From CAWAPD01 sp963783865 (GTDB lineage: Bacteria > Actinomycetota > Thermoleophilia > UBA2241): a stretch of DNA of 64,000 nucleotides. A program made the position numbers and the translations under genes. The DNA lies in NCBI GenBank assembly GCA_963783865.1, contig CAWAPD010000001.1, positions 930,001 through 994,000 on the forward strand, given 5' to 3'. Under the pieces are notes generated by a model. That model did not search any database. It saw nothing but the letters and a program-made list of their open reading frames with translations, and was not told the origin of the DNA. Position 1 is the first letter of the stretch, and each line of letters begins with the position of its first letter. This document shows positions 36,003 through 45,277 of this stretch, piece after piece.

Positions 36003-38057
36003 ATGGCTGAAGAGACCCACGACAAGCCCATGCGTCGCGAGACCGCCTCCATGCGCGACCTCATCTGGCCGGCGGTCCGCAGCTCCTTCGTCAAGCTCGA
36101 CCCGCGCGACGTCGGGCGCAACCCGGTCATGTTCGTGGTCGAGGTCGGGAGCGTGATCACGACCTACTACTTCATCGCCGGACTCGTCCACTCGAGCAGC
36201 GACACGGCCTTCGTCGGCGCCGTCGCGTTCTGGCTGTGGTTCACGGTACTGTTCGCCAACTTCGCGACCGCCATGGCCGAGGGCCGCGGCAAGGCCCAGG
36301 CCGACGCGCTCCGCAAGATGAGGACCGAGACGTATGCGAACCTCGTGACCGACGACGGAGTCACGCAGGTGCCCGCCACGCAGCTGCGCCGCGGCGACGT
36401 CGTGATCGTGTCGGCCGGAGAGGTCATCCCCGGCGACGGCGACGTGATCGAGGGCATCGCCTCGGTCGACGAGTCCGCCATCACCGGCGAGTCCGCGCCG
36501 GTCATCCGCGAGAGCGGCGGCGACCGCAGCGCCGTCACGGGTGGCACCAAGGTGCTTTCCGACCAGATCAGGGTCCAGATCACCTCCGATCCCGGCGAGA
36601 CGTTCCTCGACCGCATGATCGCCCTGGTCGAAGGCGCCCAGCGCCAGAAGACGCCCAACGAGATCGCCCTCACCATCCTGCTGGCGGGCCTCACGATCAT
36701 CTTCCTCATCGTGATCGTCACCCTCCAGCCGTTCGCCATCTACAGCAACGCCCCGCAGTCGGCGACGGTGCTGATCGCGCTGCTCGTGTGCCTGATCCCA
36801 ACGACGATCGGCGGTCTGCTCTCGGCGATCGGCATCGCCGGCATGGACCGCCTGGTCCGCCACAACGTGCTGGCCATGTCGGGACGCGCCGTCGAGGCGG
36901 CCGGCGACGTCGACACGCTGTTGCTCGACAAGACGGGCACGATCACCCTGGGCAACCGGCAGGCCGCCGAGTTCATCCCCATGCCAGGCGTCACCGAGGA
37001 GGAGCTCGCCGACGCGGCGCAGCTGGCCTCTCTCGCCGACGAGACGCCCGAAGGCCGTTCGATCGTCGTGCTGGCCAAGAGCTACGGGATCCGTGGGCGC
37101 CATATCGACCCGGAGAAGGCCACATTCATCGAGTTCAGCGCGGCGACCCGCATGAGCGGCGTCGACCTCGACGGGCACGCCGTGCGCAAGGGCGCCGGGG
37201 ACGCGATCATCAAGTGGGTGCGGCAGCGCGGCAGCGAGGTCCCTCCCCTTCTCGAGGAGACGATCGAGCAGGTGTCCCTGCAGGGTGGGACACCGCTCGC
37301 GGTCGCGAGCGACGAGCGGGTACTCGGTGTGATCCACCTGAAGGACATCGTCAAGGGCGGCATGCGAGAGCGCTTCGACGAGCTGCGGGCGATGGGCATC
37401 CGGACGGTGATGATCACCGGCGACAACCCGCTCACCGCATCGGTCATCGCCAAGGAGGCCGGCGTCGACGACTTCCTGGCCGAGGCGACCCCCGAGACCA
37501 AGATGGAGCTCATCCGCCAGGAGCAGCAACAGGGCAAGCTGGTCGCGATGACCGGCGACGGCACGAACGACGCGCCGGCTCTGGCACAAGCCGACGTCGG
37601 CGTGGCCATGAACACCGGCACATCGGCGGCCAAGGAGGCCGGGAACATGGTCGACCTCGACTCGAACCCGACCAAGCTGATCGAGATCGTGGCCATCGGC
37701 AAGCAGCTGCTCATCACCCGCGGCTCGCTGACCACGTTCAGCATCGCCAACGACGTCGCCAAGTACTTCGCCATCATCCCGGCGATGTTCATGATCTCGT
37801 TCCCGCAGCTGCGCAGCCTCAACGTCATGGGGCTGCACTCACCGCACAGCGCCATACTGTCGGCGGTGATCTTCAACGCGATCATCATCATCCTCCTGAT
37901 CCCGCTCGCCCTGCGCGGGGTCAAGTACCGGCCCTGGCCGGCGGCCCGATTGTTGCGGTACAACCTGCTCGTGTACGGCCTCGGCGGCGTGATCGCGCCG
38001 TTCGTCGGCATCAAGCTCATCGACCTGTTGCTGGTGGCTTTCCACCTGACGACGTGA
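36003..38057 (+). CDS. kdpB: Potassium-transporting ATPase ATP-binding subunit B
   Basis: A 684-residue P-type (P1A) ATPase subunit, normal length. Phosphorylation motif LLDKTGTITLGNRQA with Asp309; DESAITGESAPVIRE (actuator domain); KGAGDAIIKWV (nucleotide domain); MITGDNPLTA and AMTGDGTNDAPALAQADVGVAMNTGTSAAKEAGNMVDLDSNPTKL in the hinge. Membrane segments lie at both ends. The ATG starts 10 bases after the restored kdpA stop. It hydrolyses ATP to drive K+ through KdpA. Confidence 0.97.
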   Translation: MAEETHDKPMRRETASMRDLIWPAVRSSFVKLDPRDVGRNPVMFVVEVGSVITTYYFIAGLVHSSSDTAFVGAVAFWLWFTVLFANFATAMAEGRGKAQADALRKMRTETYANLVTDDGVTQVPATQLRRGDVVIVSAGEVIPGDGDVIEGIASVDESAITGESAPVIRESGGDRSAVTGGTKVLSDQIRVQITSDPGETFLDRMIALVEGAQRQKTPNEIALTILLAGLTIIFLIVIVTLQPFAIYSNAPQSATVLIALLVCLIPTTIGGLLSAIGIAGMDRLVRHNVLAMSGRAVEAAGDVDTLLLDKTGTITLGNRQAAEFIPMPGVTEEELADAAQLASLADETPEGRSIVVLAKSYGIRGRHIDPEKATFIEFSAATRMSGVDLDGHAVRKGAGDAIIKWVRQRGSEVPPLLEETIEQVSLQGGTPLAVASDERVLGVIHLKDIVKGGMRERFDELRAMGIRTVMITGDNPLTASVIAKEAGVDDFLAEATPETKMELIRQEQQQGKLVAMTGDGTNDAPALAQADVGVAMNTGTSAAKEAGNMVDLDSNPTKLIEIVAIGKQLLITRGSLTTFSIANDVAKYFAIIPAMFMISFPQLRSLNVMGLHSPHSAILSAVIFNAIIIILLIPLALRGVKYRPWPAARLLRYNLLVYGLGGVIAPFVGIKLIDLLLVAFHLTT

Positions 38058-38070
38058 GGGAGCGGTTCTC

Positions 38071-38649
38071 GTGAAGTACGTGTGGACGGCGATCCGCATG
38101 ACGCTCGTGACGGCGGTGATCGCGGGTATCATCTACCCGCTGGTCATGACCGGTCTGGCCCAGGTCGTCTTCCCGGGCCGGGCCAACGGCAGCCTCGTCA
38201 AGGTGAACGGGCAGGTGATCGGGTCGAAGCTGATCGGGCAGCAGTTCACGGGGGCGAAGTACTTCCAGCCGCGGCCTTCGGCCGCCGGCGACGGTTACGA
38301 CGCGATGGCCTCCTCGTTCTCGAACCTGGGACCGACGAACCGCGAGCTGGCCGACCGCGTGCGGACGTCCGTGGCACAGGACATCAAGGACAACCCGGGG
38401 CTGACGTTCGGCGACGTCCCCATCGACATGGTGACGACGTCGGGCAGCGGGCTCGATCCCGACATCACCGTGGCGAACGCGAGGGCACAGGCGCAGCGCG
38501 TCGCCACGGCGCGTGGCATGAGCCTGGCGGCCGTGCTCACGCTCGTGGACGACAACACCACCGGACGCGAGCTCGGGTTCCTCGGCGAGCCTCACGTCAA
38601 CGTGCTGGAGCTCAACCTGGCGCTCGACGCGGCGCAAGGGTCTCCATGA
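38071..38649 (+). CDS. kdpC: Potassium-transporting ATPase subunit C
   Basis: A 192-residue KdpC with one N-terminal membrane helix (MTLVTAVIAGIIYPLVMTGLAQV) and a periplasmic domain containing FTGAKYFQPRPSAAGDGYDAMASSFSNLGPTN, PIDMVTTSGSGLDPDIT and ARAQAQRVATARG. GTG start 13 bases after kdpB, with a GAGGGA ribosome site. It stabilises the complex and raises its affinity. Confidence 0.96.
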   Translation: MKYVWTAIRMTLVTAVIAGIIYPLVMTGLAQVVFPGRANGSLVKVNGQVIGSKLIGQQFTGAKYFQPRPSAAGDGYDAMASSFSNLGPTNRELADRVRTSVAQDIKDNPGLTFGDVPIDMVTTSGSGLDPDITVANARAQAQRVATARGMSLAAVLTLVDDNTTGRELGFLGEPHVNVLELNLALDAAQGSP

Positions 38650-38662
38650 GCCTTGATCCCTG

Positions 38663-39817
38663 ATGTCCGACGGCGAAGCGGCAGGGGACGAGCCTGCGAC
38701 TGAAGAGGAGATCGCGCTCAGGACGGTCCGCAACCGCGGCCGCCACAAGATCTTCCTCGGGTACGCGCCGGGCGTCGGCAAGACGTTCACGATGCTGTCC
38801 GAGGCGCAGCGACGGCTCGAACGCGGCCAGGACCTCGTCATCGGCTTCGTCGAGACCCACGGGCGCGTCGCGATCGCGGAGCTGGCGGAGGGCCTGCCGG
38901 TCATCCCGCGCAAGCGCATCGAGTACCGCGGCAAGGTCTTCGAGGAGATGGACACGGCCGCGGTCATCGCCCGCCGACCGGCGGTCGTCGCCGTCGACGA
39001 GCTGGCGCACACCAACGTCCCCGGGTCGGCGCACGAGAAGCGCTGGCAGAGCGTCGACGACATCCTTCGCGCGGGCATCGACGTGATCTCGACCGTCAAC
39101 GTCCAGCACTTCGAGAGCCTGAACGACACGGTGTACGAGATCACCGGCGTGCGCGTGCGCGAGACCCTGCCGGACTCGGTGCTCGATCGCGCCGACGAGG
39201 TGGTGCTCGTCGACCTGACGACCGACGCCCTCATCAACCGGCTCAACCGCGGCGTGGTCTACGACCTCGAGAAGATCCCCGGGGCGCTCAGCAACTTCTT
39301 CCGGCGCGGCAATCTCGCCGCGCTCAGAGAGCTGGCGCTGCGCAAGACGGCCGAAGAGGTCGACGACCGGCTCCAGGAATACATCGACGACCACGAGATC
39401 GAGGCTTCCTGGGCCACCGAGGACCGTGTGGTCGTCTGCGTCAAGGCCGGCGAGGTGGCCAAGAAGCTCGTGCGTCGCGGCTACAGGCTGTCCAAGCGGC
39501 TGCAGGGCCAGCTCTGGGTCGTCCACGTGCACACGCCGGGCGAGACGCTCGGCCGGCACCACGGCGAGCTGAACGACCTCTTCGAGCTGGCGCGAGAGCT
39601 CGGGGGCCAGATCGTCGAGCTCAGCGGCGACAACGAGGCCGACGTGATCCTCGAGTTCGCCCGCGAGCACCGCGCGACGTTCATCGTCATGGGCCAGTCC
39701 AAGCGGTCGCGTCTCGACGAGGTGTTGCGAGGGTCGTCGCTCATCGCGAAGATCATGCGCACGACCGAGCACATCGACGTGCTGGTGGTGGCCGATCCGA
39801 GCAAGATCGAGGAGTAG
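38663..39817 (+). CDS. kdpD: KdpD N-terminal sensor protein (KdpD + Usp domains, no kinase)
   Basis: A 384-residue soluble protein equal to the N-terminal half of KdpD. Residues ~27-230 are the KdpD domain with Walker A GYAPGVGKT (33-41), VDELAHTNVPGSAHEKRWQSV, ISTVNVQHFESLND and RVRETLPDSVLDRADEVVLVDL. Residues ~250-384 are a universal-stress domain (RVVVCVKAGEVAKKLVRRG ... FIVMGQSKRSR...). There are no membrane helices and no kinase; those are in the gene at 30884-32431. It sits 13 bases after kdpC and is the last gene of the operon. It presumably associates with that kinase to sense K+ or nucleotides. Confidence 0.93.
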   Translation: MSDGEAAGDEPATEEEIALRTVRNRGRHKIFLGYAPGVGKTFTMLSEAQRRLERGQDLVIGFVETHGRVAIAELAEGLPVIPRKRIEYRGKVFEEMDTAAVIARRPAVVAVDELAHTNVPGSAHEKRWQSVDDILRAGIDVISTVNVQHFESLNDTVYEITGVRVRETLPDSVLDRADEVVLVDLTTDALINRLNRGVVYDLEKIPGALSNFFRRGNLAALRELALRKTAEEVDDRLQEYIDDHEIEASWATEDRVVVCVKAGEVAKKLVRRGYRLSKRLQGQLWVVHVHTPGETLGRHHGELNDLFELARELGGQIVELSGDNEADVILEFAREHRATFIVMGQSKRSRLDEVLRGSSLIAKIMRTTEHIDVLVVADPSKIEE

Positions 39818-39853
39818 GGGCGGGCGGGGCGGCGGAGCCGCCCCGCCCGCCCC
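39817..39853 (+). terminator. Terminator of the kdp operon
   Basis: Perfect 17-base G/C arms (39817-39833, 39837-39853) with a GGA loop; the stem begins on the last base of the stop codon. Confidence 0.8.
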
Positions 39854-39979
39854 CTCCTGCGCACTACCCGCGGCCGTCCTCCGTGAATCAGGCTCGTCTC
39901 GCGCCGCCGCGACGCGAGCTTGCGGGACGCCGTGGCGAGGTGGGAGAATCGCTGGACGCCCAGGGGCTCCCGTCTGACT

Positions 39980-42832
39980 GTGTCTGAGACCGCAACGACA
40001 AGCGCACCCACGCCTGCGCCCGCGTCCGGCGACCATCCGGCATCCGGGATCTGGTCCCTCGCCCAGGGCGAGGTCTTCGACCACCTCCATACCTCGCCCC
40101 GCGGCCTCACCGAGGACGAGGCCTACAAGCGTCTGCAGCAGTACGGCAAGAACGTGCTCCCCGCCAAGGTCGGGCGGCCGATCATCTACCGCTTCTTCGA
40201 CCAGTTCACGACCCTCTTCGCGATCATGCTCGAGGTCGCCGCCCTGCTCGTGTTCGTCGCCGCGATGCTGTCGTCGGGCGCCGCCCGTCAGGACAACATC
40301 AACGTCACCATCGCGATCATCGGCGTCGTCATCCTGAACGCGACCATCGGCTTCTTCCAGGAGTACCGCGCCGAGAAGGCCACCGAGGCCCTGCAGAAGC
40401 TCGTGCCGCAGAACGCCAAGGTGATCCGTGACGGTGAGGTGACGATCGTCGCCGCGGCCGACCTCGTCCCCGGCGACCTGCTGGTGCTCGAGGAGGGCGA
40501 CAGCATCAGCGCCGACGCGCGCCTGATCCGCCAGTACGAGATGTCGACCAACAACATCGCCCTCACCGGCGAGTCCGACGCGGTGCGCAAGACCGCCGAC
40601 CCGATCGTCGAGGAAGACCTGGCCGTCATCAATATGCCGAACCTCGTGTTCATGGGCACGAGCGTCGCCGCCGGCACCGGCCAGGCGCTGGTCTTCTCGA
40701 CGGGCCTGGGGACCGAGTTCGGCAAGATCTTCAAGCTCACCGCCGGCGTCGCCGAGGAGAAGTCGCCGCTGCAGCGCGAGATCGACGTGATGGCCCGCAC
40801 CGTGTCGATCATCGCCCTCGTCTGTGGCGTGGCGCTGTTCGTGATGGCGCTGACGATCTTCAAGTTCGGCGCCGTCCCCGCCCTGCTGTTCGCCCTCGGC
40901 GTCATGGTCGCCCTCGTGCCCGAGGGTCTGCCGGCCACCCTCTCGGTCGCGCTCGCCATCGGCGTGCAGCGTATGGCCAAGGTCCACGCGCTGATCAAGA
41001 AGCTCTCGGGCGTGGAGACGCTGGGCTCGACCAACGTCATCTGCACCGACAAGACCGGCACGCTGACCAAGGCCGAGATGACCGTGAAGGAGATCTACGA
41101 GGCCGGGGGGACGGTGGAGGTCACCGGCGCCGGCTACGAGCCCGTCGGCGAGTTCGTGCTCGGCGACACCGCGCTGGCGAAGGACGAGGCGCGCAGGAGG
41201 CTCGAGAGCCTCCTGCGCGCCATGTCCTTCGCCAACGACGCCAAGGTGCTTGCTCCCAGCGACGACAAGGGCTGGCGCGTGGTCGGCGACCCGACCGAGG
41301 GCTGCCTGCTGGTCGCCGCGCAGAAGACCGGGTTCGACCTCACCGACGAGCTGATCGAGCGGCCCAAGATCTACGAGCTGCCGTTCGAGTCGGTGCGCAA
41401 GCGCATGTCGGTGGTCCACGTCGAAGGCGACGGCCAGCGTGCTTACGTCAAGGGCGCGCCGTCGGAGACCATCCCGCGTTGCACGCGAGCGATCCTCGAC
41501 GGCAGGGTCGTGCCGATGACCGACGAGCTGCGCGACCAGATCGTCGCCCAGAACGACGAGATGTCGCGCCAGGCGCTGCGCGTGCTGGCCGTCGCCGAGC
41601 GCGACCTGCCGGGCGAGCTCACCGACTACACCCCGGACAGCGTCGAGACCGACCTGACGTTCCTCGGCTTGGTGGGGATGATCGACCCGCCGCGGCCCGA
41701 GGTGACCGAGGCGGTCGAGCAGGCGCTCACGGCCGGCATCCGGATCATCATGGTGACGGGCGACTACGGCCTCACGGCCGAAGCCATCGCCCGTCGCATC
41801 GGCATCGTCCGCGGCGACAAGCACGTACGCGTCATCACCGGGGTCGACCTCGCGGAGATGAGCTCCGACGACCTCAAGGCCGAGCTCGCGAAAGACCAGG
41901 ATGTGATCTTCGCGAGGGTGGCGCCCGAGCACAAGATGGAGGTCGTCTCAGCCCTCAAGGAGACCGGTCAGATCGTCGCCGTCACCGGCGACGGCGTCAA
42001 CGACGCGCCGGCGCTCAAGAAGGCCGACATCGGCGTCGCCATGGGCCTGTCGGGCACCGACGTGTCGCGCGAGGCCGCGGTCATGATCCTGCTCGACGAT
42101 AGCTTCGCCAGCATCATCCACGCCGTCGAGCAGGGCCGCGGCGTCTACGCCAACGTCAAGAAGATGGTCACCTACATCTTCAGCCACAACATGGCCGAGC
42201 TGTTCCCGTTCGTCTTCTCGGCCCTGGCAGGCGTAGGCCTGGTCCCCCTCGGCGCCCTGCAGGTCCTGGCCATCGACCTCGGCTCCGACGTGCTCCCCGG
42301 CCTCGCCCTGGGCACGGAGCATCCCGAGCCCGGTGTCATGAAGCAGCCTCCCCGGGCCCGCGGCGACCGCCTGCTCAGCCGCGCGACCCTGCGCCGGGTC
42401 GTGTTCATCGGCGCCATCCAGTCGGTCTTCGCCGTGACCGGCTTCCTGTACGTGCTGCTCTCGCACGGCTGGACCTGGGGCGACGGTACCTGGATGGACC
42501 CCAGCAACCCCCACTACTCGGTCTACCGCGAGGCGATCACCATGACCCAGGCGGCGATCGTCATGTGCCAGGTCGCCAACGGCTTCGGCTGCCGGACCGA
42601 GCGCGAGTCCCTGTTCAAGATCGGGCTGTTCAGCAATCCGTGGCTCGTCTACAGCGAGATCGTCGGCATCGCCATCATGGCGGCGATCTCTTACGTACCG
42701 TTCCTGCAGGACATCTTCAAGACGGGACCGCTCACATGGGGCGACTGGCTGTTCCTCGTGGTGGCGGCCGTCACTTTGTTCTTCGCCGAGGAAGCGAGAA
42801 AATGGTTCCTGCGCCGCAAGGCGGCGCGGTGA
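39980..42832 (+). CDS. Cation-transporting P-type ATPase (type II)
   Basis: About 950 residues. The order is the N-terminal cation-ATPase domain (IWSLAQGEVFDHLHTSPRGLTEDEAYKRL), membrane pair, actuator (TNNIALTGESDAVRK), helix 4 with VALVPEGLPATLSVALAIG, phosphorylation motif ICTDKTGTLTK with Asp357, VKGAPSETIPRC, MVTGDYGLTAEAIA, VTGDGVNDAPALKKADIGVAMG, then six C-terminal helices. The PEGLPA motif and C-terminal membrane domain place it in the Ca2+/Na+/K+ (SERCA-like or Mg2+) type II group; the ion cannot be fixed from sequence. The start is uncertain: GTG 39980 fits the family, with GTG 39932 as an alternative. It is followed by two TrkA genes with short spacing. Confidence 0.9.
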   Translation: MSETATTSAPTPAPASGDHPASGIWSLAQGEVFDHLHTSPRGLTEDEAYKRLQQYGKNVLPAKVGRPIIYRFFDQFTTLFAIMLEVAALLVFVAAMLSSGAARQDNINVTIAIIGVVILNATIGFFQEYRAEKATEALQKLVPQNAKVIRDGEVTIVAAADLVPGDLLVLEEGDSISADARLIRQYEMSTNNIALTGESDAVRKTADPIVEEDLAVINMPNLVFMGTSVAAGTGQALVFSTGLGTEFGKIFKLTAGVAEEKSPLQREIDVMARTVSIIALVCGVALFVMALTIFKFGAVPALLFALGVMVALVPEGLPATLSVALAIGVQRMAKVHALIKKLSGVETLGSTNVICTDKTGTLTKAEMTVKEIYEAGGTVEVTGAGYEPVGEFVLGDTALAKDEARRRLESLLRAMSFANDAKVLAPSDDKGWRVVGDPTEGCLLVAAQKTGFDLTDELIERPKIYELPFESVRKRMSVVHVEGDGQRAYVKGAPSETIPRCTRAILDGRVVPMTDELRDQIVAQNDEMSRQALRVLAVAERDLPGELTDYTPDSVETDLTFLGLVGMIDPPRPEVTEAVEQALTAGIRIIMVTGDYGLTAEAIARRIGIVRGDKHVRVITGVDLAEMSSDDLKAELAKDQDVIFARVAPEHKMEVVSALKETGQIVAVTGDGVNDAPALKKADIGVAMGLSGTDVSREAAVMILLDDSFASIIHAVEQGRGVYANVKKMVTYIFSHNMAELFPFVFSALAGVGLVPLGALQVLAIDLGSDVLPGLALGTEHPEPGVMKQPPRARGDRLLSRATLRRVVFIGAIQSVFAVTGFLYVLLSHGWTWGDGTWMDPSNPHYSVYREAITMTQAAIVMCQVANGFGCRTERESLFKIGLFSNPWLVYSEIVGIAIMAAISYVPFLQDIFKTGPLTWGDWLFLVVAAVTLFFAEEARKWFLRRKAAR

Positions 42833-42845
42833 GGAGGCTGGGCGT

Positions 42846-43499
42846 ATGCGCGTGATCATCGTCGGATGCGGACGTGTCGGCGCCGCCACGGCGGCCGAAC
42901 TGGCCAGGGCCGGTCACGAGGTGGTCGTGATCGACCGCGACGAGCGCTCGTTCCGCCTGCTTCCCAAGGCGTTCGCCGGCACGACGTTCGTGGGGACCGG
43001 GTTCGACCGCGAGGTGCTGGAGAAGGCCGGCATCCGCGAGGCCGACGCCCTGGTGGCGTCGAGCAGCGGCGACAACACCAACGCCGTCACGGCTCGCATC
43101 GCCAAAGAGGTGTACCGCGTGCCCGACGTCGTCGCGCGCATCTTCGACCCGCAGCGCGCCGACATCTACCGCCGCTACGGGATCCAGACGTTCGCGCCCA
43201 CGGCCTGGAGCGTCAACAAGATCGTCGAGTTCATCGTCAGCCCCAACCTCGAGCGTGAGCTCGCGTTCGGGGCCGGGGAGGTGCAACTCATGGCCGCGTG
43301 GGTGCCGGTGCACCTCGTGGGCAAGCCCGTCAGGGACCTGGCCGCGCCCGGCGAGATCCGCGTCGCGCTGCTCATGCGCTTCGGCAAGGGCGTGATCCCC
43401 GTGTCGGGCACGGTCTTCGAGGAGGACGACCAGGTCTACGTGGTGATCCACCAGTCCGCGATCGAGAAGTTCCAGAAGATGATGGGGTGGAAGTCATGA
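42846..43499 (+). CDS. TrkA-family potassium uptake regulator, first copy
   Basis: A 217-residue protein. RVIIVGCGRVGAATAAELARAGHEVVVIDRD is the Rossmann NAD-binding RCK/TrkA-N domain (GxGxxG then the acidic Asp). The TrkA-C domain (~135-215) reads EVQLMAAWVPVHLVGKPVRDL, RVALLMRFGKGVIPVSGTVFEEDDQVYVVIH. ATG 42846 follows GAGGAGG. It overlaps the second TrkA gene by 4 bases. Such proteins gate TrkH/KtrB-type channels in response to nucleotides, but no channel gene is in this window. Confidence 0.92.
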   Translation: MRVIIVGCGRVGAATAAELARAGHEVVVIDRDERSFRLLPKAFAGTTFVGTGFDREVLEKAGIREADALVASSSGDNTNAVTARIAKEVYRVPDVVARIFDPQRADIYRRYGIQTFAPTAWSVNKIVEFIVSPNLERELAFGAGEVQLMAAWVPVHLVGKPVRDLAAPGEIRVALLMRFGKGVIPVSGTVFEEDDQVYVVIHQSAIEKFQKMMGWKS

Positions 43500-44149
43500 G
43501 GATCGTCATCGCCGGCGCCGGCACGCTCGGCCGTCGCGTCGCCAGCTACACCAAGGACCAGCACGACGTGCTCGTGGTCGAGCAGTCGACACCCCGCGCC
43601 CGCGCCATCCAGGAAGAGCTCGGCGTCGCGGTGGTCACCGGCGACGCCGACGAACCGTCGGTGCTGCTGGAGGCCGGCGTCGAGCGCGCCGACGTGTTCG
43701 TCGCCGCCACCGGCCACGACGAGGACAACCTGGTGGCGTGCCTGCTGGCCAAGAACGAGTACAAGGTCAAGAAGGTCATCGCCGCCGTGCGCAACCCGCG
43801 CAACCGGTGGCTCTACAACCGCAGCTGGGGAGTGGACGTGGCGATCGACTCGGCGGAGATCGTCACCAGCCTGATCGAAGAAGAGGCCACGCTCACCGAC
43901 ATCGTCGAGCTGCTGAGCCTGCGCGAGGGCGAGGTCACGGTCAGCGCGATGAGCATCAGCGAGGATCACTGGGCCGCGGGCAAGAGCTTCAAGCAGATCG
44001 GCGTCGTCGAAGGCTGCGTGATGGCCGCACTGCTGCGCAACGCCGAGATCCTCGTCCCGCAGCCGGACATGGTCGTCGAGCCGGGGGATCAGCTGCTGAT
44101 CATCTCGGGCGCCGGCGCCGAGTGCACGATCAGGGAGGAGCTGGCGTAG
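43496..44149 (+). CDS. TrkA-family potassium uptake regulator, second copy
   Basis: 217 residues, the same length as the upstream paralogue. RIVIAGAGTLGRRVASYTKDQHDVLVVEQ is the Rossmann domain. GxGxxG is kept, and the acidic residue after the second strand is Glu, so NAD(H) binding is likely. The TrkA-C part has SEDHWAAGKSFKQIGVVEGCVMAALLRNAEILVPQPDMVVEPGDQLLII. The ATG overlaps the preceding TGA (ATGA). Paired half-size TrkA genes usually form hetero-octameric gating rings. Followed by a long perfect hairpin. Confidence 0.92.
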   Translation: MRIVIAGAGTLGRRVASYTKDQHDVLVVEQSTPRARAIQEELGVAVVTGDADEPSVLLEAGVERADVFVAATGHDEDNLVACLLAKNEYKVKKVIAAVRNPRNRWLYNRSWGVDVAIDSAEIVTSLIEEEATLTDIVELLSLREGEVTVSAMSISEDHWAAGKSFKQIGVVEGCVMAALLRNAEILVPQPDMVVEPGDQLLIISGAGAECTIREELA

Positions 44150-44201
44150 GACGCGACGAGGGGGGAGGGGCGCTCACGCGCCCCTCCCCCCTCGTCGCGT
44201 C
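44150..44201. terminator. Bidirectional 24-base hairpin
   Basis: Perfect arms 44150-44173 and 44178-44201 around the loop TCAC, between the convergent TrkA and GNAT stops. This is the longest uninterrupted stem among the terminators here. Confidence 0.85.
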
Positions 44202-44930
44202 TCAGCGCTCGAGCGGCGGCTCGCGTCTCCAGACGTGCGCCTCGAAGAGCGAGCTCAGGCGCCGCGCGAGGTCCAGGCGCCGGTGGGGCGGCGCGGCGGC
44301 GGCCGCCGCGCCGCCCTCGATGTCGATCTCCATGTAGTCCGTGCGCTCGAAGCTCGCGATCGGCGCGAACCAGCGCAGCCGCTCGGAGTGGCGCGCCGTG
44401 AAGCCATGCTGGCGGTAGAACGCCGCGCCGCGGTCGTTGCGGTCGATCACGTACAGGAACACGGCCGCCTTGCCGCGGCGCGCGGCCTCCTCGACCACCG
44501 TCTCGAGCAGCGCGCCGCCGATCCCGTTGCACTGGACCGACGGGCGGACGGCCAGCGCATCGAGGTAGAGGCGGTCGTCGGCCACCGTCACGTTGTGCAG
44601 CAGCCACATGTGGAACCAGCCGCGCAGGGCCGCGCCGAGCGGAAGATGGCGGCGCAGCACGCGCCAGGGGCGGTGATGGGCGCCGGGAAGCAGCGCGTCG
44701 TGCACGCAGGCGACGCCGACGACGCCGTCGCCCGCCGTCTCGGCGACCCACGAGTTGGGCGCCCCGTCGAGGAGCTCGGCCATGATCGGGGCGACGGCCT
44801 CCCTGTGCGTGCCGACCAGGGCGGCGGTCTTGTCGTCGAACGCCGCCGCGTACACCTCGCCGGCCGCGGCGCGGTCGGCGTCGGCCAGCGGACGCACGGT
44901 GATCGAGCATTCGGGGGCGGGCGTCGTCAT
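44202..44930 (-). CDS. GNAT-family N-acetyltransferase
   Basis: A 242-residue acetyl-CoA-dependent acyltransferase. N-terminal ITVRPLADADRAAAGEVYAAAF; the central strand DRLYLDALAVRPSVQCNGIGGALLETVVEEAARRGK carries the acetyl-CoA pyrophosphate-binding loop (the usual Q/RxxGxG/A, here QCNGIGG). A VFLYVIDRNDRGAAFYRQHGF motif closes the fold. ATG 44930 matches the domain start; the frame extends upstream without support. It is transcribed away from the zinc-ribbon gene. The substrate is unknown. Confidence 0.85.
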   Translation of the reverse strand: MTTPAPECSITVRPLADADRAAAGEVYAAAFDDKTAALVGTHREAVAPIMAELLDGAPNSWVAETAGDGVVGVACVHDALLPGAHHRPWRVLRRHLPLGAALRGWFHMWLLHNVTVADDRLYLDALAVRPSVQCNGIGGALLETVVEEAARRGKAAVFLYVIDRNDRGAAFYRQHGFTARHSERLRWFAPIASFERTDYMEIDIEGGAAAAAAPPHRRLDLARRLSSLFEAHVWRREPPLER

Positions 44931-44993
44931 ACTCGACAATCGTATCTGATGGGGGCAAGCGGCGCGGAAGGGGTCGGGCGGCGCCGCGCGTGG

Positions 44994-44999
44994 TATAAC
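44994..44999 (+). promoter_or_regulatory. Putative -10 (TATAAC) of the zinc-ribbon/epimerase genes
   Basis: TATAAC lies 36 bases before ATG 45035, at a sensible distance for a short leader with the GAGGGG ribosome site. The -35 is not clear. Confidence 0.4.
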
Positions 45000-45034
45000 C
45001 AACGCGACGCTAGCGAGGCTGAGGGGCGGGTGCC

Positions 45035-45277
45035 ATGAGTGACGACATCACACCGGACGGAGCGGCCTGCAAGAGTGGCTCCGGCTTCACCGTGCCGGGT
45101 ACCGAAGAGACCGTGTGTCCGGAGGACGCCGACCTGGCGCTCTGCGCCCATTGCGGCGCCACGCTGTCGCCCAACTCCGAGTTCTGCCAGGTCTGCGCCG
45201 TCGCCGTCAGCGGCGGCGAGAGTCCCGGCGACCACGAGGCACACGACCACCACCACACCTCAGGGGACGACACGTGA
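45035..45277 (+). CDS. Small zinc-ribbon protein
   Basis: An 80-residue acidic protein. CAHCGATLSPNSEFCQVC (residues ~37-54) is a four-cysteine CxxC...CxxC ribbon. A His/Asp-rich tail (DHEAHDHHHTSGDD) could add metal binding. Cys12 and Cys28 lie in the N-terminal part. ATG 45035 follows GAGGGG. Its stop overlaps a GTG (GTGA) that begins a 14-codon ORF leading to the next gene. Function unknown. Confidence 0.75.
   Translation: MSDDITPDGAACKSGSGFTVPGTEETVCPEDADLALCAHCGATLSPNSEFCQVCAVAVSGGESPGDHEAHDHHHTSGDDT

Noticed and set aside
38612..41932. 1106-residue minus-strand open frame opposite kdpD-N and the P-type ATPase
   Set aside because: It is antisense to two proteins with strong family motifs, has no recognisable domain and an His/Arg/Gly/Asp-rich composition typical of high-GC shadow frames.
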